Positions 17,123-25,762 are shown, counted from the stretch's first letter. The stretch is 64,000 nt of DNA from CAVXJN01 sp963773585 (GCA_963773585.1 CAVZBR010000001.1:310001-374000); one strand, 5' to 3'. Translations and numbers: made by a program. The notes: generated by a model from the letters alone, not told the origin.

Positions 17123-17767
17123 TCAGGGTGCCAACCGTTCGACCACCCAGTGTTCGTTTTGCCGTCGATATACGAAACGGTCGTGCAACCGGCTTTCCCG
17201 CGCCTGCCAAAATTCCACTGCCTGGGCGTAGACGCGGAACCCGCCCCAAAAGGAAGGCAAGGGAATGTGGCCGTCGGCGAAATTGCGCTTCAGTTCGTCG
17301 ACCTTGATGTCGAGTAAGGCGCGCGTCTTGATCACCTGGCTCTGTGGAGAGGCCCAGGCGCCGATTTGGCTGCCGCGCGGACGGCTGGCGAAATAGCGCA
17401 GGGATTCGGTGAACGAAATCTTGCTCGCCTGTCCCGTGATCTTCACTTGCCGGCCCAGCGCCACCCACGGAAACAGCAGCGCGACGGCCGGATTGCCGGC
17501 GATCTCGCGCGCCTTGCGGCTTTCGTAGTTGGTAAAGAACACGAAGCCCCGCCGATCATAGAGTTTCAGCAGCACCGTGCGCAGGGAAGGCTGGCCGTCG
17601 GCGCCGACCGTGGCCAGGCTCATGGCGTTTGGTTCCGGAATCTGGACGTCGATGGCATCCTGATACCAGCGTTCGAACTGCCGCAACGGGTCGGCGTCCA
17701 GTTCGCTGCGATCGAGGCCCTGGTCCATCGCACGGCGGCGGAATTGTTCCGGAGTCATTTGCATCAT
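17123..17767 (-). CDS. pdxH: Pyridoxamine 5'-phosphate oxidase
   Basis: The 214-residue product oxidises pyridoxine or pyridoxamine 5'-phosphate to pyridoxal phosphate with FMN. The canonical segments are present: RTVLLKLYDRRGFVFFTNY, SRKAREIAGNPAVALLFPW, SRPRGSQIGAWASPQS and the C-terminal WGGFRVYAQAVEFWQ ending in RLAP. Length is typical. It is 26 bases downstream of the GNAT gene on the same strand and may be co-transcribed with it. Confidence 0.97.
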   Translation of the reverse strand: MMQMTPEQFRRRAMDQGLDRSELDADPLRQFERWYQDAIDVQIPEPNAMSLATVGADGQPSLRTVLLKLYDRRGFVFFTNYESRKAREIAGNPAVALLFPWVALGRQVKITGQASKISFTESLRYFASRPRGSQIGAWASPQSQVIKTRALLDIKVDELKRNFADGHIPLPSFWGGFRVYAQAVEFWQARESRLHDRFVYRRQNEHWVVERLAP

Positions 17768-17793
17768 ATCGCGGCAGGTGGTACAGCTACGGG

Positions 17794-18285
17794 TTAGCCA
17801 AGGGTTTTGGAAAACGTAATGCTGTGCGGCGAGGCGGCTGCTTGTGGCAAGCCGAGGTCGGCGAACGCCCCTCGCGGCAGCATGCCGTTGGCGCGATAGA
17901 ACGCAATTGCAGCATGATTATCAGGCTCGGTGTAAACCCAAAGTTCTTTGCCACCGGCGCGGGCTACTTCGGTTGTGAGCTTATTCAGTAGCTGTGCCCC
18001 GATGCCTTGGCGGCGGGCTCGCGGCACGACACCCAGCCACCCGACCCAAAGCCTGCCGGGGCGGTCGCCCTGCTGGCGGTAGTACCCGCAGACACCAACA
18101 TCCGAAGCGCCGGCCTCGTCTCGGGCGATCAGGATTTCCCAGCGATCCAGGACATAGGGCCGCGGATCAAGTCCGAACCAGGCGCGCATGGACTTTTCAA
18201 ACTCGGGACCGAGTTCGCCCTCCAAAAGCGCAATCAGCGGTTGCAGATCGGCGAGCGCAATCGGGCGTCGATAACTCAATTGCAT
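17794..18285 (-). CDS. GNAT family N-acetyltransferase
   Basis: A 163-residue acetyltransferase. The acetyl-CoA loop is VVPRARRQGIGAQLLNKL (about residues 92-109), preceded by LWVGWLGV and followed by the WVYTEPDNHAAIAFYRANGM motif that closes the GNAT fold. The substrate is unknown. The frame remains open upstream to 18504, but that extension overlaps the neighbouring gene and is low-complexity, so the ATG at 18285 is used. Confidence 0.87.
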   Translation of the reverse strand: MQLSYRRPIALADLQPLIALLEGELGPEFEKSMRAWFGLDPRPYVLDRWEILIARDEAGASDVGVCGYYRQQGDRPGRLWVGWLGVVPRARRQGIGAQLLNKLTTEVARAGGKELWVYTEPDNHAAIAFYRANGMLPRGAFADLGLPQAAASPHSITFSKTLG

Positions 18286-18304
18286 GGCAACCCGGGCATC
18301 GTAG

Positions 18305-18880
18305 TTATCCGCGCTGCGATCGCGCACACGGCAGGGCATCGCATTCGCGCCATTCGCCGGTATCGCGATAGTGTTGGAAGCAGGGCTTGTGCCGCTGCAG
18401 CCATTCGTACAGCCGGCGGTAATGCTGGCGCACGTATTCCGCAAGTTCGGGACGGGCGGCGGTGTCCAGCAGCAGACTCGCATACCAATAATAGGATCGG
18501 GCAACGATGGCGCGTTCGATTTTCAAATCGGTATGCAGGACCGTGCAAAGATAAAAGAATCGCAGACAGCGATCGATATCCTGCAACAGCTTGAGTTCCT
18601 CGTCCGACATGTCCGCATCGATCGAGTTCTTGTCCAGTACGGGTTTGATCCGGGAACGGTAGCTGGCCGTCGTTTCCCAAATCAGGCAGGTGGGTGAAAC
18701 GATGCGGAATTCCTGTTCCATCTGCAGCAGCAGTTCACCCGCTTTGATTTTCAAGCCATGCCGGTAGCGCCTCAAGCCGACGATACCGCCGATGATGATG
18801 CCGCTGACGGTTAGCAGCGAAGCGGCGCCGCCCACAGCGCGAAACAATACGTCCAGTTCGGTCAGCGTCGCCGGTTCCAT
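18305..18880 (-). CDS. Membrane-anchored protein of unknown function (DUF4760-like)
   Basis: The 191-residue protein has one N-terminal membrane helix (about 16-35) followed by a soluble helical region rich in aromatic and charged residues (LLQDIDRCLRFFYLCTVLHT, SYYWYASLLLDTAA). The layout of one anchor and a helical bundle resembles DUF4760 proteins, but the resemblance is loose. It is 19 bases upstream of the GNAT gene and probably shares its transcript. Confidence 0.6.
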   Translation of the reverse strand: MEPATLTELDVLFRAVGGAASLLTVSGIIIGGIVGLRRYRHGLKIKAGELLLQMEQEFRIVSPTCLIWETTASYRSRIKPVLDKNSIDADMSDEELKLLQDIDRCLRFFYLCTVLHTDLKIERAIVARSYYWYASLLLDTAARPELAEYVRQHYRRLYEWLQRHKPCFQHYRDTGEWRECDALPCARSQRG

Positions 18881-19038
18881 GAAGGAGGCTCAGTTTCTCG
18901 GGAGCGAGTGCGTCATTTTCACCGACACGCCTTGCGGTAATCAACGGCTTGTTTCAGGGTGCTGCTTGCCGTCGCGCGCGCGGCGCCGGTCGGCTAGGCT
19001 GGATGTTCTGCAATCATACCCTGCATCAGGAGCAACCC

Positions 19039-19341
19039 ATGTTTATTGCCATGAATCGCTTTCGCGTGGCCCGCGGCCGGGAAGAAGAGTTCGTCGAGGT
19101 TTGGCGCCAACGGGAGACGTATTTGGATCAAGTGCCGGGGTTCAAGCAGTTCCAGCTGTTGCGCGGGCCGAGCGATGAGACTGCCACCTTGTTTGCTTCC
19201 CATTCGGAATGGGATTCGCGGGCTTCTTTCGAAGCCTGGACCAAATCCGAAGCATTCCGCAAAGCGCATGCACAAGCCGGTGCCGCCAAAGACATCTATC
19301 TCGGTCCACCTCAGTTCGAAGGTTTCGAATCGGTTCTTTGA
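19039..19341 (+). CDS. Antibiotic biosynthesis monooxygenase (ABM) domain protein
   Basis: The 100-residue product starts MFIAMNRFRVARGREEEFVE and shows the ABM dimeric ferredoxin-like fold pattern, with the conserved ALFASHSEWDSRASFEAWTK-type stretch (residues 49-69) and a late histidine. Homologues include heme-degrading IsdG-like proteins and quinol monooxygenases; the EFVEVWRQR helix followed by FKQFQLLRG fits the heme-degrading-like branch best. An AGGAG site precedes the ATG by seven bases. It overlaps the convergent next gene by 31 bases. Confidence 0.8.
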   Translation: MFIAMNRFRVARGREEEFVEVWRQRETYLDQVPGFKQFQLLRGPSDETATLFASHSEWDSRASFEAWTKSEAFRKAHAQAGAAKDIYLGPPQFEGFESVL

Positions 19342-19880
19342 AGTGTTGGGCGGCGGAACGTTTTCGCCCCCCATATCAGCGCAAAACTGGGCAGCCCAAT
19401 GAAGAGCAGCTCGGTCTGCACCACGGCCAGCCCCCAGGTGCTGAACATGGGCAGGATGCCGATGGGCGGCACGACCAACGGCCGCCAAGGCAGAAAGTAT
19501 CGGCCGTCGTCGAAGGGTGCGAAAAAGGCGATACCCAGGCCTCCGTTGGTCATGGCGTCGAGCACACCGTGGGAAGCGGTCACCAGGCACAGCAGCGCGA
19601 ACAACCGTATCCGCGCACCGCTTGCGAGCGCTAGATGCCGGCCGAGCCAAGCCGCCGCCAGTGCGCCCAGCAACACGGCGAATGCCAGGGAATGACTAAT
19701 GCCCCTGTGGCCGAATAAATCGCCGTAGGGGACACCGAAGGCAAACGCAATCACGTCCAGATCGGGGATGCAGGCACATGCCAAGGCCGTAAACACCACT
19801 GCGTGGCGCTGAGCGAGCGCCTGAGGCCCAATGCGCGTCAGTGCATACGCCGAGACAGCATGGGCGACGAAGGTGGACAT
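19311..19880 (-). CDS. YdjM-like membrane-bound metal-dependent hydrolase
   Basis: The 189-residue protein has four to five membrane helices and the HRGISHSLAFAVLLG motif of the YdjM/DUF457 family, with additional conserved sites IPDLDVIAF and SHGVLDAMTNGG. These are putative inner-membrane phosphohydrolases; in Escherichia coli the homologue is in the SOS regulon. No LexA box is obvious here. The ATG at 19880 gives the usual MSTFVAHAVSAYAL start. The C-terminus overlaps the convergent ABM gene. Confidence 0.82.
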   Translation of the reverse strand: MSTFVAHAVSAYALTRIGPQALAQRHAVVFTALACACIPDLDVIAFAFGVPYGDLFGHRGISHSLAFAVLLGALAAAWLGRHLALASGARIRLFALLCLVTASHGVLDAMTNGGLGIAFFAPFDDGRYFLPWRPLVVPPIGILPMFSTWGLAVVQTELLFIGLPSFALIWGAKTFRRPTLQRTDSKPSN

Positions 19881-20025
19881 GGCGGTTCCGATGGCGGTGC
19901 GGCCAAACCACCATACCAGAAGCGCCACCCCGCGGATGCCGGGATGCCGGCCCCGCAGACAGAGGCATGATGCTGTGGTTGACGGACCCCACGCGCATTA
20001 CGATGCGCCCGGGCTTCTCCGCAGC

Positions 20026-20625
20026 TTAACGCCGTCCTTTCCGGCCCATGTCACCGTCCGATCCCATGCCGCTGCCGGGGCCCATACCACTGCCGGGGCC
20101 CATGCCACTGCCCGTTCCCGTGCCACTGCCCGTTCCCGTGCCACTGCCCGGACCCATGCCACTGCCCGGACCTATGCCACTGCCGGAGCCCATGTGGCTG
20201 CCGGAGCCCATGCCACTGCCGGGGCCCATGCCACTGCCCGGACCCATGCCACTGCCCGGACCCATGCCACTGCCCGGACCCATGCCACTGCCCGGACCCA
20301 TGCCACTGCCCGGACCCATGCTACCCCGCGCGGGTGGTTCGTCCGGCAATGTCACGCCGCGTGACTGCGCCCGTTCCTGCATTTGCTGATGGTGCTCGGC
20401 GCGGATCTGCTCGCGTTCCTGGGAGGTCGTGGCCGTGCGCATGCGTTCACGGTAGGTGTTGCGCTCCGCGGGCGACATCAGCTGGTAGCCGTACATTTGC
20501 TGATCGCGCATCTGATCCTGCATCGTGGATTGAGTCTGACTACGTGTCTGATCCTGCGCGGCGGCCGGCAGTGTGACCGCCAGCGCCAGACCCAACCACA
20601 ATCCGTGTGTCCACTTAAGTTTCAT
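20026..20625 (-). CDS. Secreted glycine-rich repeat protein
   Basis: The 199-residue protein has a signal peptide (1-23, ending PAAAQDQ), a Gln/Arg/Met-rich helical section (about 24-95) and a C-terminal half made of 14 hexapeptides of the GPGSGM type. It ends in a basic tail DMGRKGRR. The charged helical section (RTATTSQEREQIRAEHHQQM) resembles that found in small periplasmic Gln/Met-rich proteins, which often respond to metal or envelope stress. Function is unknown. The longer frame from 20670 lacks a signal peptide and is not used. Confidence 0.7.
   Translation of the reverse strand: MKLKWTHGLWLGLALAVTLPAAAQDQTRSQTQSTMQDQMRDQQMYGYQLMSPAERNTYRERMRTATTSQEREQIRAEHHQQMQERAQSRGVTLPDEPPARGSMGPGSGMGPGSGMGPGSGMGPGSGMGPGSGMGPGSGMGSGSHMGSGSGIGPGSGMGPGSGTGTGSGTGTGSGMGPGSGMGPGSGMGSDGDMGRKGRR
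20063..20314. repeat. Tandem array of fourteen 18-bp units
   Basis: Fourteen units of exactly 18 bases fill 252 bases with no spacer. The consensus read on the plus strand is CCCATGCCACTGCCCGGA. Six of the units match it exactly, and five of those are consecutive at 20225-20314. The array encodes the hexapeptide domain of the gene on the minus strand. Near-identical units suggest recent expansion by slippage or recombination. Confidence 0.95.
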
Positions 20626-20696
20626 GTGCCTGTCTCCCCGATAACGACCCAATGGTCTCGACGCTCGCAAGTGTAGTCCTGCAATTGTCCAAAGTG

Positions 20697-20710
20697 TTGA
20701 CCGGGGTCAA
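20697..20710. promoter_or_regulatory. Palindrome TTGACC-GG-GGTCAA
   Basis: Perfect six-base arms around a GG centre, in the 220-base divergent region between the glycine-rich repeat gene and the next rightward gene. It could be an operator for either. No regulator gene is adjacent. Confidence 0.4.
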
Positions 20711-20747
20711 ACCCGGGGAAGCCGTGACCGTTAACATAGGAGCGAAA

Positions 20748-20761
20748 GTGGAGCGCTCCAC
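20748..20761. promoter_or_regulatory. Perfect 14-bp palindrome GTGGAGCGCTCCAC
   Basis: A perfect palindrome in the same divergent region, 37 bases after the previous one and 85 bases before the rightward start codon. Either a dimer-binding site or chance in GC-rich DNA. Confidence 0.35.
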
Positions 20762-20845
20762 GCGGCAGCGCGGTGGACGCTTTAAGCGTGAATTCAGTTT
20801 CGAGCGTTATAAACGGCCCTACCGTACTACAAGAGGAAATGTCCG

Positions 20846-21256
20846 GTGGCTCTCAGAACCGAAGCTTCTTCAGGCATCCGCGCGTTGTGTTTCGGCGCCG
20901 CAGCCATACTCATACTGCTGTCGGGCCAGGCTGGGGCAAACGAGCAGCCATCCGTGACGACGCGCAGCGGCCCCCATGCGCAGTTGAGCGTAACCAGCCT
21001 CGAGCGCCACGACGGCGCCTGGCGAGTGCGTGGACAACTACGGTTGCTGCCCGATCCGTTGCGCCATTCCCGGCCCGGGCGGTTGCTGCTGGAGGCGGTG
21101 TCGAACGGTCGGGTACTCGCGCAATCGGAAGCGACTACGTATCGAGTGGTTACCGCGAATCGACGCGCCCGGCAGTTTGGTTATCGCGCCAGCTTGCCTG
21201 CCGAACTTCCGGCCGGCGCGATCCTGAGAGTGCGCCATTTGCCAGCAAGTCCCTGA
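20846..21256 (+). CDS. Small secreted protein of unknown function
   Basis: The 136-residue product starts with GTG, supported by AAGAGGAAA at 20831-20839. It has a signal peptide (about 1-31, ending GQAGANE) and a mature domain of roughly 105 residues with alternating beta-like stretches (RLLLEAVSNGRVLAQSEATT) and many arginines, suggesting a small beta-sandwich. I do not recognise the family. It is divergent from the glycine-rich repeat gene and converges on the porin gene with an 18-base gap. Confidence 0.6.
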   Translation: MALRTEASSGIRALCFGAAAILILLSGQAGANEQPSVTTRSGPHAQLSVTSLERHDGAWRVRGQLRLLPDPLRHSRPGRLLLEAVSNGRVLAQSEATTYRVVTANRRARQFGYRASLPAELPAGAILRVRHLPASP

Positions 21257-21274
21257 ACCGAGTTGGGGTGGGAT

Positions 21275-22396
21275 TCAGAACGCCCAACCGACCCGTACAC
21301 CGGTCACCCAGTCGCCGCCTTGGCCGGGATCGAAACCGCTGTGGCGGATATGCTGCAGATCGGCCGTTACGGTCACCCCTTTGCCCACCGGCATACGCAG
21401 ATAGATTTCCCGCTGGTCGATGTCGGCGTGGTCCGTGGTCAGCTGCTTGGAAGCGAACGTGCGGCCAACGGCGGCACCCAGCACCGCCGTGCCGACGGGA
21501 CGCGCATACGCAACGCCGACGAAGCCGGCGCTGGCTTGGGCGTCCGGGTCGGCCCAGCCGAGGCGGACATTCCATTGGCCTGTGCCGAGTTCGCCCGACA
21601 CATTCCCGTATACGCCGCGGCCGTTTGTGTCGCTGAGACGGTCGTCGTCGATGCCATCGCCGTCGCTGTCGTTATGCCGGCTGTTGAACCAGACGCCTGC
21701 GTTGGCGCTCAAGTTCGCTCCGTTCCACTCGGCCTGCACTGCGGTGAACCAACCGTTGTTTTCCCGGCTCGGTTCGAAGGCATCGCGATAGCGCGGTTCC
21801 ACACCCGTGGCATTGGCGGCCAGAACCGTCAATCCCCAGCCACCGCCGAGGCCCATCGTATACGCTCCGCCGACGCTGGCGCTGGGCAGGTCGATGGTGG
21901 GGTTATTGACGAAAGTTGCGCCGAGGAACTGGGTGAATTCGTCATTGGCGACGTCGTTGCCGTCCAGCCAGCCGGCGGTGTCGAGCAGGCCCACGGCAAG
22001 TTCGCCGCGCCCGACTACGTGGCGATAGTAAAGCTGCCAGGGAATGACCCGTCCGCCATCGTCGGCGTCGATGCTTTCGCCGACACTGGCGTTGGCTTCG
22101 GGCAAGACGCTGCTGACCCCGTGGCTGCTTGGCGTAGTACCGCCCTTGATTTCGAGTTCAAACGCGCCGCTACCCGCCGGGACGCTGATGCCCAGGTCGA
22201 TTGCGCCGCTGGCTTCGCCGTCGACATCCTGACCGTTGATGTTGGAGCGTCCCGCGTGCTGGTATGTTCCAATGAGGATTCCTTCGATACGCGGCCCCTC
22301 GTCCGCGAGCGCCGTCGCGGTGGCGAAAACGACACCCCAAGCGAGCGCTGTACTTCCCAAGGCCAGCCGTCCTCCTTTTAGATACTTGCTGTACAA
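21275..22396 (-). CDS. Outer-membrane porin linked to iron uptake
   Basis: The 373-residue product has a signal peptide ending ATALADE and then a beta-barrel pattern with alternating hydrophobic residues, ending in VTGVRVGWAF; the terminal Phe is typical for outer-membrane insertion. Its loops include an acidic DSDGDGIDDDR segment that could bind cations. I read it as a general or carbohydrate-selective-type porin. The start is TTG at 22396, about eight bases after GAGGGGAA; an ATG seven bases upstream is out of frame. It lies 60 bases downstream of ftrA, so it is likely part of the iron-responsive transcript. Confidence 0.78.
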   Translation of the reverse strand: MYSKYLKGGRLALGSTALAWGVVFATATALADEGPRIEGILIGTYQHAGRSNINGQDVDGEASGAIDLGISVPAGSGAFELEIKGGTTPSSHGVSSVLPEANASVGESIDADDGGRVIPWQLYYRHVVGRGELAVGLLDTAGWLDGNDVANDEFTQFLGATFVNNPTIDLPSASVGGAYTMGLGGGWGLTVLAANATGVEPRYRDAFEPSRENNGWFTAVQAEWNGANLSANAGVWFNSRHNDSDGDGIDDDRLSDTNGRGVYGNVSGELGTGQWNVRLGWADPDAQASAGFVGVAYARPVGTAVLGAAVGRTFASKQLTTDHADIDQREIYLRMPVGKGVTVTADLQHIRHSGFDPGQGGDWVTGVRVGWAF

Positions 22397-22456
22397 CGTG
22401 CATTCCCCTCTCGCGTCAGATGGTAAAAAGTCGATCGCGTGCGTGGCTTGGAGCGC

Positions 22457-22990
22457 TTAGTAGCCGCCCTTCTTGCCCGCGCCCACGTAAATGAATTCCC
22501 AGCTGACGTCAAAAGGAGTCCACCAGGCGCCGACGCCGGTCTCTTTGTCTGTATGGCGATAAAAACCCTGATAGGGAGGCGGCAGCATGTGGTAGGTCAC
22601 ACGGTACTTGCCGGGGCCATCGAGCTTGATGTTGGCGCCGTAGTGGGGACCGTCGCTGGCAACCATGGCCATGAACGTACCGAACGTGGTCCAGTCACTG
22701 CCGAGTTTGTCGATGCGATAGGTGATGCCGAGGTAAGGCACCCAGTCGCCGGGGCCGAAGCCGTTCGGATTGTTGGCTTGCGCGTGGATATCCGCTTCCA
22801 GGTGGATATCGGTCTGGCGATCCATCCCCGGCAACATGGGTTCCATCATCACCGGCTGCAGATATACCGCGCCGATTTCCATACCGTTGCGCTCAACGTG
22901 GTCGCCGATCGGGAATTCCGCGGCCATGGCGGCGCTTGTTGCGGCCAACAGACCGAGAGCGGTCAACGTACCGAATATGCGTTTGGGCAT
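22457..22990 (-). CDS. ftrA: Periplasmic iron-binding protein FtrA (P19/Tp34 family)
   Basis: The 177-residue product has a signal peptide (1-23, ending AMAAE) and the P19 family body: YLQPVMMEPMLPGMDRQTDI, HLEADIHAQANNPNGFGPGD and YRVTYHMLPPPYQGFYRH. The Met/His-rich site (M..M, E, H) binds copper and/or iron at the dimer interface. In Bordetella and Brucella FtrA delivers ferrous iron to the FtrBCD system under acidic or low-iron conditions. It is the first gene after a Fur-box-like site, separate from the ftrBCD genes. Confidence 0.92.
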   Translation of the reverse strand: MPKRIFGTLTALGLLAATSAAMAAEFPIGDHVERNGMEIGAVYLQPVMMEPMLPGMDRQTDIHLEADIHAQANNPNGFGPGDWVPYLGITYRIDKLGSDWTTFGTFMAMVASDGPHYGANIKLDGPGKYRVTYHMLPPPYQGFYRHTDKETGVGAWWTPFDVSWEFIYVGAGKKGGY

Positions 22991-23133
22991 GTTCCAATGT
23001 CCTCTAAATGACTTGTGAAAAAAGATGCGCAACTGCATGGGGCAGCATGGCTGAGCGCAGGTTTGTCGATTGCACGTCGTGGTCTTCCTTAGGTAATCCC
23101 GCAGGCTCCCATCCGTTGCCTGCTAATCTAAAA

Positions 23134-23152
23134 GCGAATGCGAATCATTCCC
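23134..23152 (-). promoter_or_regulatory. Fur-box-like site before ftrA
   Basis: GCGAATGCGAATCATTCCC matches the 19-base Fur consensus at 13 positions, including the AAT..AATCATT core. It lies between the end of ftrD and the start of ftrA, 144 bases before the ftrA start codon, so ftrA and the porin can be induced by iron starvation independently of ftrBCD. Confidence 0.65.
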
Positions 23153-23172
23153 TTCCATACGTAAAAAAAGGC

Positions 23173-24582
23173 TCAGCCAACACCAAGTGCCGGCCACCAT
23201 GCGCAGGCCACCGCAATGCCGCCGATCGCGCCTGGGATGAGGGCAATGAAGGTACGCCCGCCGACCAACTGGAAGGTCGCCAGAATCCGGTAGCCAAGCA
23301 GGACACCCCACAGCGCAGCGGCCGCCAGCAGACCGAGCTTCACCTCCATGGCCCAGGGCGAGGGCAGGCCGCTGAAGAGTTCGCCGCCGAGGCCGAGCAG
23401 GAGCGAAACCATCGCCACCGGCGCGAACTGATAGCCGAGAGCGACGAAGCGCTCCCGTTGGCTGCCCACCGCGCCCAGACGACCCGCCAGCCAGGTAGCG
23501 ACGCCGTTCAAGGCCGCCAGGAGTGCGGTGAACGCCAGCATTACCGCCAACATCCAGGCGACAATCAGCAGGAAATCCAGCCAAACGAACACTTCGCGCG
23601 CCTGCGGTTGGACCACCATCAACCATCCCGGTCCCGACTGGCCGATCCAGTACCAGCCATGGTCAATGGCCCAGGCGCCGACCTGTTGGCGCAACCACTG
23701 GTACTCGGGCAGGGCCAGCCACAGGAAGCCGCCGAGGGCGACCCCTGTGCCCAGCAGCAGGAACCAGAATTCGGAAGCGGCCGGATGATGATTGCGGATG
23801 TCGGCGACCTCGGCGCCCGGGGCGCGCAGCGCCAAGGCGAGTCCGCCGCGTCGTCCCGGATGCACACAGCGCAGGCACATGATGCAGTGCCGACTCTCGG
23901 TTTTGTGATTGATGTCGATCATGGTTGGGCACAGACCGCGCTCGGTGTAGCGGTCGCCGCCTTTGCGCAACCGCTTGGGTATGAGATCGACCACGCCAAG
24001 ACGCGAGAACACCCCCAACAGCAAACCGATGGGGCAGGCGTGACGACACCATGCGCGGCGGCGTTTGCCCTCGCCGTACAAGAACCCGATCAGCAGCGCC
24101 GCGATCAAAGTGCCGCCGAACACTTCCAACAGCGCTCCAGGATAATCGCGCACCCCTACCGTTTGTCCCAACACGGTCACCAGCACAAAGCTGACGATGG
24201 GTGTCCCTTCCCAGCGCAGCCACGCCGGTACCGGCCGCTTCAAGCCGAACCGGTTCATCCATTGCGACGCCGCGCCCATCGGGCACAAGACCCCGCACCA
24301 GCTGCGCCCGGTCACCAGCACCGAAGCGAACACCAGCGGAAACCACATGGCCCAGATCAGCCAATTGCTGAGCCGCGCCAATTCGGCCGCCGTCGCGTTC
24401 TGCGGTAGCACCACCGGGCCGAGCAGTAACGCCAGGAACAGCACGAACATAAGTCCGTGGATCCACGGCAGCCACGGTCGCAGCCAGACTGCAGCCCGTT
24501 CGATGCCGCCGGCGGCCGCGCCCTGGGATTGCGGCGCGGCGGCGATCTGCACAGGGATCGGAAATGGTGGCACGCTGGACAT
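23173..24582 (-). CDS. ftrD: Membrane polyferredoxin FtrD
   Basis: The 469-residue inner-membrane protein has about nine membrane helices and cysteine clusters for Fe-S centres: SWCGVLCPMGAASQ, WCRHACPIGLLLG, and CIMCLRCVHPG. The CxxxCP motifs are the NapH/NosR-type 4Fe-4S pattern. FtrD is thought to take electrons from the permease-coupled oxidation step so that Fe(III) can pass through FtrC. It follows ftrC by three bases, so the two are translationally coupled. Confidence 0.9.
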   Translation of the reverse strand: MSSVPPFPIPVQIAAAPQSQGAAAGGIERAAVWLRPWLPWIHGLMFVLFLALLLGPVVLPQNATAAELARLSNWLIWAMWFPLVFASVLVTGRSWCGVLCPMGAASQWMNRFGLKRPVPAWLRWEGTPIVSFVLVTVLGQTVGVRDYPGALLEVFGGTLIAALLIGFLYGEGKRRRAWCRHACPIGLLLGVFSRLGVVDLIPKRLRKGGDRYTERGLCPTMIDINHKTESRHCIMCLRCVHPGRRGGLALALRAPGAEVADIRNHHPAASEFWFLLLGTGVALGGFLWLALPEYQWLRQQVGAWAIDHGWYWIGQSGPGWLMVVQPQAREVFVWLDFLLIVAWMLAVMLAFTALLAALNGVATWLAGRLGAVGSQRERFVALGYQFAPVAMVSLLLGLGGELFSGLPSPWAMEVKLGLLAAAALWGVLLGYRILATFQLVGGRTFIALIPGAIGGIAVACAWWPALGVG

Positions 24583-24585
24583 GAA

Positions 24586-25422
24586 TCAGCTTGCCCGCTG
24601 CACCGCCGGCGCACGGGGTCCGTGGCGATCGCCGAACCAGCGCATCAAGCCGTAAATGGCAATCAGCGTGGCCAGGTAGAACAGCACTTGGATGCCGGTG
24701 GGGCGGTCGTTGTAGCCCACCAGGATGTGCAGCAAAGTGCCGAGCCAACTGTTCTGCTGTAGAAGCCAGGTGCTGTCCCAAACCTGGTGGGAAACGGCCG
24801 GCAGCAGACCGGCCTGATTGAGATACCCGGCCGCGTTGGCTGCCAGCCCGGCAGCGAGCAGTAACACCATCCAGCCGGTGATGGTGAAGAAATGGCCGAC
24901 GGGGATCGCCAGCAAGCCGCGGTAGAGCAGAAAACCGAGCACGACACCGGCGCCCAGGCCGAGCATGCCCCCGCTCAGCAGTGCGCCATGACCGGCGCCG
25001 CTGGCGGCGAGGCTGTAAAGAAACAGCGCCGTCTCGGAGCCTTCGCGAAGCACGGCGAACAGGGTCACCAACGCAAGGGCCGACAGCGGTTTGGCGCCGA
25101 CGCTGACGTCGTGGCCGACGCGCTTCATCTGCCCGGCGAGCTGCCGCCCATGGGCGCTCATCCAGACGTTATGCCAAGCGAGCATGGCCACTGCCGCGAG
25201 CAACACCCCGGCGTTGAGCAATTCCTGGCCGCGGCCTTCGGCCAGGTCGGCGATGGTACCGGCAAACGCCGCGACGATAATCGCGCCCAGCACGCCGGCG
25301 GCAATTCCGCCGCTGACCCAGCGCCCGCGCCCGGCGACTCCCCGGGTCGCGCCGAGCACGATGGCGACGATCAGCGCCGCCTCCAGCACTTCCCGAAATA
25401 CGATCAAAGCGGAACCGAGCAT
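24586..25422 (-). CDS. ftrC: High-affinity iron permease FtrC (FTR1 family)
   Basis: The 278-residue protein has seven predicted membrane helices and the two iron-binding motifs of FTR1 permeases: REVLEA near residue 10 and REGSE near 126. The permease carries ferric iron formed at the outer face of the inner membrane by the cupredoxin FtrB. It is eight bases from ftrB and three bases from ftrD, a tight operon. Confidence 0.95.
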   Translation of the reverse strand: MLGSALIVFREVLEAALIVAIVLGATRGVAGRGRWVSGGIAAGVLGAIIVAAFAGTIADLAEGRGQELLNAGVLLAAVAMLAWHNVWMSAHGRQLAGQMKRVGHDVSVGAKPLSALALVTLFAVLREGSETALFLYSLAASGAGHGALLSGGMLGLGAGVVLGFLLYRGLLAIPVGHFFTITGWMVLLLAAGLAANAAGYLNQAGLLPAVSHQVWDSTWLLQQNSWLGTLLHILVGYNDRPTGIQVLFYLATLIAIYGLMRWFGDRHGPRAPAVQRAS

Positions 25423-25429
25423 CTCGACC

Positions 25430-25762
25430 TCACTTGGCGATCAACTTGCCCTGGGCGGTGTCCTGATGGAACTCGCCGAAGAATTTGTACTCACCGGCCG
25501 GCAGCGGACCGACCCAGACGCTGGCTTTGCTGTTGGCCGGAATGATTTTTTCGCGCCGCAGATCGTGGCTCTCGAATTCCTCCGCGGTGGCGTCCTGGTT
25601 GTCGACCACCAGCTTGATGCGCTCGCCTGCAGGAACGGTCAATTCGGCGGGTTCGAACTTGTGGTCGCGGATTACCAGCTCGTAATCCGCCGCTTGGGCG
25701 CCGAGCGGCAGGAGCAACATCAGCGTCCAGACCGCGGCGATTCTGCCTTGTACCGACTTCAT
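25430..25762 (-). CDS. ftrB: Cupredoxin-like protein FtrB
   Basis: The 110-residue product has a signal peptide (1-24, ending GAQAADY) and a cupredoxin fold: ELVIRDHKFEPAELTVPAGE, LVVDNQDATAEEFESHDLRR and GEYKFFGEFHQDTAQGKLI. In FtrB-type proteins the copper or iron site is made by Glu/His/Met residues and not the full blue-copper set; FESHD and FGEFH are the candidate ligands here. It oxidises Fe(II) for the permease. First gene of the ftrBCD unit. Confidence 0.93.
   Translation of the reverse strand: MKSVQGRIAAVWTLMLLLPLGAQAADYELVIRDHKFEPAELTVPAGERIKLVVDNQDATAEEFESHDLRREKIIPANSKASVWVGPLPAGEYKFFGEFHQDTAQGKLIAK

Noticed and set aside
20048..20389. Rightward Pro/Met repeat frame across the 18-bp array
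   Set aside because: No signal peptide or start signal; the leftward frame has both a signal peptide and a normal N-terminal domain.
23008..24408. A 466-codon rightward frame opposite ftrD
   Set aside because: Gln/Arg/His-rich composition typical of an antisense shadow; the leftward polyferredoxin explains the sequence.
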